Shown piece by piece: positions 1-5,343 of a DNA stretch of 5,343 nucleotides. Location: NCBI GenBank assembly GCA_018263365.1, contig JAANXI010000073.1, positions 402-5,744 of the forward strand, given 5' to 3'. How positions within the stretch are numbered: position 1 is the stretch's first letter; each line of letters begins with the position of its first letter. Source of the stretch: Fidelibacterota bacterium. GTDB lineage: Bacteria > Fidelibacterota > JAANXI01. Under the pieces are notes generated by a model. It saw nothing but the letters and a program-made list of their open reading frames with translations. It was not told where the DNA came from and did not search any database. The position numbers were made by a program, and so were the translations under genes.

Positions 1-278
1 ATGAGGAGCGCTGGTCGCACTGGCTGGAGCATGATCCTATTAATTTGGTGGATGAGTCAGGTGATAACCTCCGCGAACTTGACTTAGTGTACATTGATTG
101 CGGCGACCAGGACCAGTATCACATGGTGTATGGCAGCCGCATTTTGCACCAAAAGTTGGAAGCGATGGAGATTAACCACATGTATGAGGAATTTGAAGAT
201 AATCATAGCAGCATCGATTACCGGCTTGATCGATCCATTCCGCTGCTGGTGGATGCGCTGACACCGTTTGAACAGTGA
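1..278 (+). CDS. Putative esterase (alpha/beta hydrolase), C-terminal fragment
   Basis: This is the 3' end of a gene that begins upstream of the window; the reading frame is open from base 3 and ends at TGA 276-278, giving 91 visible residues. The sequence resembles the C-terminus of the putative esterase family (PF00756, enterochelin-esterase/esterase-D-like serine hydrolases). The segment YIDCGDQDQY (visible residues 30-39) matches the strand and loop that usually carry the catalytic Asp, with D35 or D37 as candidates. The segment EEFEDNHSSIDYR carries H68, the likely catalytic His; a conserved 'His then short gap then W/YR' is typical of this place. The nucleophile Ser and oxyanion region lie outside the window. 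The substrate cannot be told from this part. A TTG at 45 could be read as a start, but the family-like sequence (WSHWLEHDPINLV) continues upstream of it, so it is internal. No signal peptide can be judged. The gene's last codons are also the first unit of a tandem repeat. Confidence 0.8.
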   Translation, partial: EERWSHWLEHDPINLVDESGDNLRELDLVYIDCGDQDQYHMVYGSRILHQKLEAMEINHMYEEFEDNHSSIDYRLDRSIPLLVDALTPFEQ

Positions 279-314
279 GCGGTCGACAGTCGCGGGTCCA
301 CAGTCACCGGTCAA
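273..314. repeat. Degenerate 7-bp / 14-bp tandem repeat at the esterase stop codon
   Basis: Six consecutive 7-bp units can be read from 273: cagtgag, cggtcga, cagtcgc, gggtcca, cagtcac, cggtcaa. The GT at unit positions 3-4 is present in all six, and C follows it in five of six. Unit position 2 alternates strictly A, G, A, G, A, G, so the array is better read as three copies of a 14-bp unit (273-286, 287-300, 301-314). Copies two and three agree at 11 of 14 positions. The first copy covers the final Gln codon and the TGA stop of the esterase. The units are direct repeats and do not form a hairpin, so this is not a rho-independent terminator. Function is unknown. It may be a dispersed intergenic repeat of this genome or a local slippage product. 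Confidence 0.6.
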
Positions 315-464
315 GAAACAGGCGGGCGTTTAAAGTAATCGCTGCAAAAGTGCGTTAGTATTTATTTTTTCTGGCGTATCATTTTGTGTGTTGTAGGGAT
401 TGAAAATCTCTCAAAAAGTATTGATTCCCGATTATCGGTTTTGGCGACTATATCAAATCAGTCG

Positions 465-493
465 TTGAATTCTCCGTGTTGTCTTTAGATATT
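465..493 (+). promoter_or_regulatory. Weak candidate sigma-70-type promoter for the gene at 547
   Basis: TTGAAT (465-470) is followed after 17 bp by GATATT (488-493). Each box matches only four of six consensus positions, and overlapping alternatives exist (TAGATA at 486-491, TATTTA at 490-495). The position, about 45-50 bases before the ribosome site, is reasonable. It directly abuts the CGACT/AGTCG dyad. This is a weak guess in AT-rich DNA, where chance matches are common. Confidence 0.2.
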
Positions 494-534
494 TATCAGT
501 TCTTGTTTTATCTTGGTTAGGAAAAATTTTGTAC

Positions 535-540
535 AAAGGA
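535..540 (+). promoter_or_regulatory. Ribosome binding site for the gene at 547
   Basis: AAAGGA lies 6 bases before the ATG at 547. An in-frame TAA at 541-543 sits between it and the start codon, which rules out any longer upstream start and fixes the N-terminus of the barrel protein. Confidence 0.75.
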
Positions 541-546
541 TAAGGA

Positions 547-3408
547 ATGCAGAGGTTCATCTTTTTTATATCACTGAGTCTGCTGTTTCCCATGATGGTA
601 TCCGCGCAGGGTACGTGGATCTGGAATAACCGGACTCACCCGGAACTCAAATGGAAGACCCTGAAAACGGAGCATTTTTACGTCCACTATCACCAGGGTT
701 TGCGGGCAGTTGCGGAGAAATCGGCCCAAATCGCCGAGCAAACCTATCCGACGATTATGGCGCAACTGGATCTGGAAGACTTCGGTAAAACTCACATGAC
801 GTTGACCTCTGAAGACGAGATCATGAACGGATACGCTATGCCATCCGACCAGATATTCATCTGGGTGAGCCAGAATGATGTCGCCGGACAATTTGGTGGT
901 TCGGAAAAGTGGCTGAGGCTCGTTGTGGCGCACGAATTTCAACATGTCGCGATGATGAATGCACTCAGAACATGGCTGGGAATCTGGAACGGTATCGCCA
1001 TACCCTCATGGTTTTTGGAAGGCACCGCGGAATACTATACCGAAAACTGGCGGGTCGGGCGCAGCGACGCGAGGATGAAAATCCACACGTATAAAAACAA
1101 TATGAGCAAACTGGATGCGCATGACGACGGCTATGCGAAAATCCTGTACCTTGCAGATAAATACGGCGACAGCACCATCACAAAAATAGCCAAGTGGCGA
1201 CATAAGACGTTCAAGTATTTCAATTTCAAGAAAGCGTTCAGGGCCGCCACCGGTGTATCCATCAAAACCTTTAACGAGGACTGGCACCGGGCGATGAACA
1301 CCTATTATTATAGTTATCGCGGGCAAAAGGAGCCGATGGACAAGGTCGGTGACGTGCCCGCCGCGCCAAAAATCCGCTACACTAATACGCTGAGCATCGC
1401 CCCGGACAGCAGCAAAATCGCTATTGTGGGACGACGGACCGGGAAGATGCAATATCAGTCGGTATACACCGTGACCACTGATTCCACCAAACAAGTGCAG
1501 GAATTACACTCTGGTCGGTTTGGCAGCAAGGCTGCATGGATGCCAGACGGCAGCGCGTTGATTCTCGGTGAATATCGTCGCGGTGACCACGGTTCGTTGA
1601 TTTATGATATCAGGAAAATTGACACCGAATCCGGGGAGGCTCACTGGCTTACGTCGAATCTCCGCGCCAACCATCCAACCGTGTCAGCGGCCGGCACGGT
1701 TTACTTTATTGCTCACCCGAAAACGGCTACAAATCTCTATACCGTCGATGCCGATGGAAACCATCTTCGCCAGCTCACCGATTTTACCGGCGATGTGCAA
1801 CTGAACTATCCGGTCGTATCCCCGGATGACACACGCATTGCATTCATGATTCAGGACGAATCGGGAGACGTGGATATTGCGGTCATCGATAGTTCGGGGG
1901 CAAAATTTCGCAAACTGATGAACGATCCCGCAGAAGATCTGATGCCGGTCTGGACGGCTGATGGCAGCCATATCGTGTTCACCTCGTTTCGGAACTCCAC
2001 GCCAAACCTGTATCGCGTAGCGGTGAATTCCGACTCTACCATAACCCAAATGACCGATGTCTACAGCGGTATTTACAGTCAACAGATTGTACCGAACAGC
2101 TCTAGAGTCTACGCCTCCACGCTGTCCGATGTGGATACGACGCGAGGCGTTTTTGTGGATGCCAACCGAACTATTCAAAATAATGAGTTGGTACTGCGGG
2201 ATAAGTTCGAGGATTGGCGGACTCATGCGCCTGACTCAACACTAAAACCAATAAATTACGATAAGAATATTCCATCAACCTGGGAGACCTCGTCCTACAA
2301 GTTCTGGAAACATCCGCGACATATCGCATCGTTGGGATTGCCGACGGAAACTGGTCTGGCCGGATTTACGGTCTGGAGCGACGGGTTGGGTAAACACCTG
2401 GCGATTCTCGGCGGCGAAATTGCGTATCCGCCATATACACATTCCCGATTTCTGAACGGACTGTATTTTGTCTATAACCTGGCGGTCTTCCGTCCGATGC
2501 TCTCTTTCGGGTTGCTTAGAAATTCGTCGTTCATGATACAACCGTATGATAGGGCGTGGTTGACTGAGCGGCGTGACGGTGGATTCCTCATGGCTGAATA
2601 TCCAGTCAATTTTGGCAATTCGCTGTTCTCAAATCATACTATTGCTGCCCAGGTGCAAATGTACAACCGGACTGCTGAGGTCGCAGGCGATCCGCGGGGA
2701 TTGCGCCCGCTAGTGGAAAGTGGCAGGGAGGGTGTATTTTCACTGCGATATCAATGGAAAAACCAGAAACCCGACAAGCGGAATAGTCTTTTGCCGACTC
2801 AGGGTTATGGCATCGCGCTTCGCCAGGATTTCGCCAGCGAAAACATCTTTGGAAAGTTCACCTACCAAAAGTCGACAATTGATGGATTCGTAAATCGGAA
2901 GCTTTTTGGCCCGCTTACCCTGTACGGTCGGATGCTCTATGCTCAGTTGAACGGCAATTACGCCAGCCAGGATTCGCTGGGATTTTACGATGACGTTAGC
3001 CTGTATCTTATGGGAAATGCCGCCATCGGTTCGGCCCGGGGAAATGTGATTAATACGCATGAAAATTACAATCTGCGAGGCAGTTCGACAATTGTCACCG
3101 GCGACCGGCTGTTCATGTCTACATTTGAATTCCGGATGCCGGTATTACCCGCCTTGCCCGTAAATATCTTTGGTATAAGACTTGGCAAATCGGTGTTGTC
3201 GCCGTATCTGGATTACGGTAAAATCTGGAATTCAGTGGAAGGTGATACGGAGATTTTCACCTCCGGACTTGAGATGCGTACTGCAATCAATCTGGGCTCA
3301 ATCCCGGTCTTTCATCTTGGGTTCGGACTGGGTAATGAACTGTCCGCCTGGGAGCAGGATCACAGCCCCCATTATTTTGTCCGCGTGGCGCTGGTCAATC
3401 CGTTTTAA
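547..3408 (+). CDS. Exported peptidase-like / PD40 propeller / Omp85-type outer-membrane barrel protein
   Basis: The 953-residue product has four parts. Residues 1-20 are a signal peptide (QRF, hydrophobic core, VSA^Q cleavage). Residues about 30-265 resemble the peptidase MA-like zinc metallopeptidases (PF13485 type): HEFQH at 129-133 gives two His ligands and the catalytic Glu130, and WFLEGTAEY at 155-163 gives Glu158 as probable third ligand. Residues about 280-540 hold six PD40/TolB-like blades, near 280, 326, 376, 420, 465 and 508, with motifs such as SPDDTRIAF and TADGSHIVF. Residues about 590-953 look like an Omp85/BamA barrel: SDGLGKH near the start, LRGS at 843-846 in place of the usual VRGF loop-6 motif, GDRLFMSTFEFRMP after it, and a terminal FVRVALVNPF ending in Phe. 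No POTRA repeats are visible, so the propeller and peptidase would lie in the periplasm before the barrel. The zinc site looks intact, so activity is plausible but unproven. Role and substrate are unknown. Composite proteins annotated 'PD40/BamA family' occur in FCB-type bacteria. The cytochrome gene follows after 18 bp. Confidence 0.85.
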   Translation: MQRFIFFISLSLLFPMMVSAQGTWIWNNRTHPELKWKTLKTEHFYVHYHQGLRAVAEKSAQIAEQTYPTIMAQLDLEDFGKTHMTLTSEDEIMNGYAMPSDQIFIWVSQNDVAGQFGGSEKWLRLVVAHEFQHVAMMNALRTWLGIWNGIAIPSWFLEGTAEYYTENWRVGRSDARMKIHTYKNNMSKLDAHDDGYAKILYLADKYGDSTITKIAKWRHKTFKYFNFKKAFRAATGVSIKTFNEDWHRAMNTYYYSYRGQKEPMDKVGDVPAAPKIRYTNTLSIAPDSSKIAIVGRRTGKMQYQSVYTVTTDSTKQVQELHSGRFGSKAAWMPDGSALILGEYRRGDHGSLIYDIRKIDTESGEAHWLTSNLRANHPTVSAAGTVYFIAHPKTATNLYTVDADGNHLRQLTDFTGDVQLNYPVVSPDDTRIAFMIQDESGDVDIAVIDSSGAKFRKLMNDPAEDLMPVWTADGSHIVFTSFRNSTPNLYRVAVNSDSTITQMTDVYSGIYSQQIVPNSSRVYASTLSDVDTTRGVFVDANRTIQNNELVLRDKFEDWRTHAPDSTLKPINYDKNIPSTWETSSYKFWKHPRHIASLGLPTETGLAGFTVWSDGLGKHLAILGGEIAYPPYTHSRFLNGLYFVYNLAVFRPMLSFGLLRNSSFMIQPYDRAWLTERRDGGFLMAEYPVNFGNSLFSNHTIAAQVQMYNRTAEVAGDPRGLRPLVESGREGVFSLRYQWKNQKPDKRNSLLPTQGYGIALRQDFASENIFGKFTYQKSTIDGFVNRKLFGPLTLYGRMLYAQLNGNYASQDSLGFYDDVSLYLMGNAAIGSARGNVINTHENYNLRGSSTIVTGDRLFMSTFEFRMPVLPALPVNIFGIRLGKSVLSPYLDYGKIWNSVEGDTEIFTSGLEMRTAINLGSIPVFHLGFGLGNELSAWEQDHSPHYFVRVALVNPF

Positions 3409-3413
3409 ACAGC

Positions 3414-3417
3414 AGGA
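3414..3417 (+). promoter_or_regulatory. Ribosome binding site for the cytochrome b-like gene
   Basis: AGGA lies 9 bases before the ATG at 3427, inside an 18-base gap after the preceding stop codon. The gap is too short for an independent promoter and terminator, so the cytochrome gene is probably cotranscribed with the barrel-protein gene. The two share a reading frame, separated by TAA and six codons, so no start upstream of 3427 is available other than non-canonical ones. Confidence 0.6.
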
Positions 3418-3426
3418 TCGGTAAAC

Positions 3427-4293
3427 ATGAACGTACATAAGATTATTTTAACGCTTCTGATATTAGTGGGAATAGCGACCGTCGGATATCTAATTTATTT
3501 TGGGTATGACTATTACGCGCTGACGCTGACCGCCCGGCCGCGCGCAGAACTTCATGAACTGCTGAAACCCAGTGGATTATACTCCCACGGATACGGTATT
3601 ATCGGGAGCCTGATGTTGCTGCTGCTTTTCCTGTATTCCGTGCGTAAGCGCGTCCGGTGGTTTCCCAAAATCGGCAAGCTGAGCACCTGGCTGAAATACC
3701 ACATGTTCCTCGGGGTCATGGGACCGGTGCTGATTACGTTCCATACCACCTTCAAATATAACGGCATTGTGTCTATTAGCTATTGGTCCATGATAATAGT
3801 TATGCTTAGTGGGATTGTGGGACGATACCTTTATTCAAAGATTCCCCGAACGATTTCCGGACACGAGATGGCGCTGGAGGATGTCCAGGCCGAAAACAGC
3901 GAAATCGCGGAAAAACTCAGAGAGGAGTATCACGTTCCGGCCACTGTGATGGCCGATGTCGAAAATCTGGGTTCTTTTGCCAGGGAGGAACAGAGTGATT
4001 TGAGAGCGTTGTTCCGGCTGATACTCGGAGATTTAAAGCGTCCATTTATATTACGCCGGTTATACCGGGAGCTGAAAACCGTGGAAGGGCTGGATAAATC
4101 CGAGTACAAGCGGGTAAAACGATTGACCCGCCAAAAGGTGAAAATCACCAGAAAACTGACGGGCCTGGAAGTTACACACCGGCTCTTCCACTATTGGCAC
4201 GTGTTTCACAAGCCATTTGCGTATGTTATGATCTTTATCATGTTTATCCATATAACGGTGACCGTCCTTTTTGGCTATACCTGGATTTTTTAG
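3427..4293 (+). CDS. Predicted di-heme cytochrome b-like inner-membrane protein
   Basis: The 288-residue product has five predicted membrane helices, at about 4-27, 54-72, 88-108, 114-135 and 262-284. A charged, largely helical segment of about 120 residues (136-258) lies between the fourth and fifth. The positive loop RKRVRWFPKIGK after helix 2 puts the N-terminus and this segment in the cytoplasm. Helix 3 carries H92 and H106, and helix 5 carries H261 and H275; both pairs are spaced exactly 14 residues. That is the spacing by which two helices hold two stacked b hemes in cytochrome b and, nearly, in ferric-reductase/NADPH-oxidase cores. By the topology, H92 with H261 would bind a heme near the cytoplasmic face and H106 with H275 one near the periplasmic face. 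Further His residues (54, 251, 255, 258) lie near the membrane edges. I do not recognise a named family. The adjacent Fe-S flavoprotein is the obvious electron partner. Heme binding is inferred from spacing only. Confidence 0.75.
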   Translation: MNVHKIILTLLILVGIATVGYLIYFGYDYYALTLTARPRAELHELLKPSGLYSHGYGIIGSLMLLLLFLYSVRKRVRWFPKIGKLSTWLKYHMFLGVMGPVLITFHTTFKYNGIVSISYWSMIIVMLSGIVGRYLYSKIPRTISGHEMALEDVQAENSEIAEKLREEYHVPATVMADVENLGSFAREEQSDLRALFRLILGDLKRPFILRRLYRELKTVEGLDKSEYKRVKRLTRQKVKITRKLTGLEVTHRLFHYWHVFHKPFAYVMIFIMFIHITVTVLFGYTWIF

Positions 4294-4343
4294 CGTGATC
4301 TACCACACAGGGAGATTTAATCAGTTGTTTAATGCGTCGGAAA

Positions 4344-4373
4344 TTGATATCATCTTTGAGGTGAGGTTATATT
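4344..4373 (+). promoter_or_regulatory. Candidate sigma-70-type promoter for the Fe-S flavoprotein gene
   Basis: TTGATA (4344-4349) and TATATT (4368-4373) each match five of six consensus positions and are 18 bp apart. Transcription would start near 4380, leaving a leader of about 55 bases before the ATG at 4436. The 142-base gap (4294-4435) holds no other convincing feature. This implies that the flavoprotein gene can be expressed independently of the two genes before it, although read-through remains possible because I see no strong terminator after 4293. Confidence 0.45.
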
Positions 4374-4435
4374 CGATTGAAATGGGAAAACTAAGCCCTA
4401 CAACCGGGGAAAATTAGTAGTAGAAAATTGAACCG

Positions 4436-5343
4436 ATGTTAGAGAGCATTATAACAGTCGCAATTCTGAGTATTGTCGCAATTCCTCCGATCTGGTATTT
4501 CCACAAAACCCAACAACGCAAACGACGTTCTGAAGAAAAACTCCGGGAAACCAAAGAGACAGGGCGTATGGAGCCGGTCTCGCTCCATCCGTATATCGAT
4601 CCCAATATTTGTATTGGAACGGCTGCCTGTGTGCCCGCTTGCCCTGAAGGGGATATCCTAGGAATTATCGAGGGGCGCGGGCAGCTGGTGGAGCCTGCCA
4701 ACTGCATTGGACACGGGGAATGCTACCGTGCGTGCCCGGTGGATGCGATCACACTGGTTTTTGGCACGGAACAGCGCGGAGTCGATATTCCCCACCTTCA
4801 AGAGGACTTCGAGACGAATATCGATGGCATCCATATTGTCGGGGAATTAGGCGGTATGGGACTGATCCGGAACGCGGTAACGCAGGGGCGGGAAGTGATC
4901 GAATATCTGGCGCCCCGGTTGAATGAGCAAAACGGTGCGCCATGGGATGTCAACGATGTGGTGATCGTTGGTGCGGGACCGACCGGGTTGGCGGCTGCGG
5001 CGCAGGCTATTGATATGGGACTTTCGTACACATTACTGGATCAAAACGAAGTTGGCGGGACAATTCTTTCTTATCCCCGGCAGAAAGTTGTGATGACCCA
5101 GCCGATGGAGATCCCCATCTACGGGGAATCGGATTTCCGGGAGATTACCAAGGAAGAGCTACTTGATTTGTGGTACGACGTCATCGATAAAACCGATATG
5201 GAAGTGCAGACGAAACAAAAAGTAGAAGACGTCCGGCGGGTAAACGGTCATTTTCGGGTGATAACCCAGCGAGATCAATTCCAGGGCAAGAAAGTGATTC
5301 TGGCGATTGGCCGTCGGGGGACTCCCCGGAAACTGGGGGTGCC
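4436..5343 (+). CDS. Membrane-anchored ferredoxin-domain / FAD (thioredoxin-reductase-like) oxidoreductase, 3' truncated by window
   Basis: The frame is open from ATG 4436 to the window edge (302 codons plus CC, so residue 303 is Pro). Residues 3-22 form one membrane helix followed by KTQQRKRR, placing the rest in the cytoplasm. Residues 52-108 form a ferredoxin-like domain with two motifs, C59-x5-C65-x3-C69-P and C90-x5-C96-x3-C100-P; the second Cys of the usual CxxCxxCxxxCP is T62 in one and H93 in the other. Residues 125-151 (FETNIDGIHIVGELGGMGLIRNAV) resemble the closing FAD motif of thioredoxin-reductase-type enzymes. Then come VIVGAGPTG (176-184, FAD dinucleotide fold), D202, a GGTILSYPRQK segment (207-217), and VILAIGRRGTPRKLGVP, which normally leads into the NAD(P)H domain beyond the edge. 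No redox CxxC is visible. The start is fixed by in-frame TAG codons at 4415-4423; no good Shine-Dalgarno sequence precedes it. The likely role is electron transfer between NAD(P)H, FAD, Fe-S centres and the neighbouring cytochrome b; the direction is unknown. Confidence 0.82.
   Translation, partial: MLESIITVAILSIVAIPPIWYFHKTQQRKRRSEEKLRETKETGRMEPVSLHPYIDPNICIGTAACVPACPEGDILGIIEGRGQLVEPANCIGHGECYRACPVDAITLVFGTEQRGVDIPHLQEDFETNIDGIHIVGELGGMGLIRNAVTQGREVIEYLAPRLNEQNGAPWDVNDVVIVGAGPTGLAAAAQAIDMGLSYTLLDQNEVGGTILSYPRQKVVMTQPMEIPIYGESDFREITKEELLDLWYDVIDKTDMEVQTKQKVEDVRRVNGHFRVITQRDQFQGKKVILAIGRRGTPRKLGV

Larger units (their letters stand above)
315..546 (+). other. AT-rich intergenic leader upstream of the barrel-protein gene
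   Basis: After the tandem array there are about 230 bases visibly richer in A and T than the flanking genes, with no open frame that has start and ribosome-site support. A T-rich tract lies at 359-369, but no stable stem precedes it, so I do not call a terminator. A short dyad, CGACT-N10-AGTCG, lies at 445-464. The region probably contains the promoter for the gene at 547. Confidence 0.5.

Noticed and set aside
45..278. Complete 77-residue gene starting at TTG 45
   Set aside because: Esterase-like sequence continues in frame upstream to the window edge and no ribosome site precedes the TTG; it is the tail of a longer gene.
84..314. Minus-strand 76-codon frame over the esterase end and repeat
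   Set aside because: It lies opposite a convincing coding frame, has no family-like sequence, and looks like a shadow.
315..369. Rho-independent terminator after the esterase
   Set aside because: A T-rich tract exists, but the preceding bases give only 3-4 bp stems; the tandem units are direct, not inverted, repeats.
1684..2226. Minus-strand frame of 180 codons inside the propeller region (also 1006-1494, 162 codons)
   Set aside because: Both are antisense to a continuous 953-residue protein with clear domain motifs; the peptides show no recognisable fold pattern.
4295..4417. Small gene from GTG 4295 (40 residues) between the cytochrome and flavoprotein genes
   Set aside because: It has no ribosome site, its start overlaps the end region of the preceding gene's context, its composition is unremarkable, and a promoter runs through it.
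4385..4417. Hairpin CTAA-g-CCC / GGG-gaaaa-TTAG before the flavoprotein gene
   Set aside because: It is interrupted by unequal bulges and has no T-tract after it, too weak to call a terminator or riboswitch.
1..5343. CRISPR arrays, tRNA or rRNA genes, insertion sequences
   Set aside because: No regularly spaced long repeats, no cloverleaf or rRNA-like sequence, and no transposase or terminal inverted repeats were seen.

Overview
The window is bacterial and gene-dense, with about 50% GC coding DNA and all genes on the + strand. An outer-membrane barrel protein with a signal peptide and a C-terminal Phe shows a Gram-negative (diderm) host. Its peptidase / PD40 propeller / Omp85-type barrel architecture, and the degenerate heptamer repeats between genes, fit a lineage around the FCB group (for example Calditrichota- or Bacteroidota-like). 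That placement is inference from remembered families, not proof.

Layout: (1) positions 1-278 hold the C-terminal 91 residues of a putative alpha/beta-hydrolase esterase. (2) Positions 273-314 hold a short tandem array, six 7-bp or three 14-bp units, that begins on the esterase's last codons; it is followed by an AT-rich leader up to 546. (3) Positions 547-3408 encode a 953-residue exported protein: a zinc-peptidase-like domain (HEFQH...EGTAEY), a six-bladed TolB/PD40-like propeller, and an Omp85/BamA-like C-terminal barrel without POTRA repeats. (4) Positions 3427-4293, only 18 bp downstream, encode a five-helix membrane protein with two His-x13-His pairs, the pattern of a di-heme b cytochrome spanning the membrane. 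(5) A 142-bp gap with a good sigma-70-like promoter (TTGATA-18 bp-TATATT) follows. (6) Position 4436 to the window end encodes 302 residues of a membrane-anchored iron-sulfur flavoprotein that runs off the edge.

The last two genes look like one functional unit. A cytoplasmic NAD(P)H- or ferredoxin-linked FAD/Fe-S protein sits beside a di-heme cytochrome b whose heme pairs would lie one near each membrane face, which suggests an electron route across the inner membrane. The flavoprotein is the most unusual item. Both of its ferredoxin-type motifs lack the second cysteine (Thr and His stand there), and a motif that normally closes a thioredoxin-reductase-type FAD domain lies ahead of the GxGxxG motif that normally opens it. 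I recall relatives with similar arrangements, so this is more likely a poorly characterised family than a one-off. The barrel protein and the esterase show no clear functional link to this redox pair.
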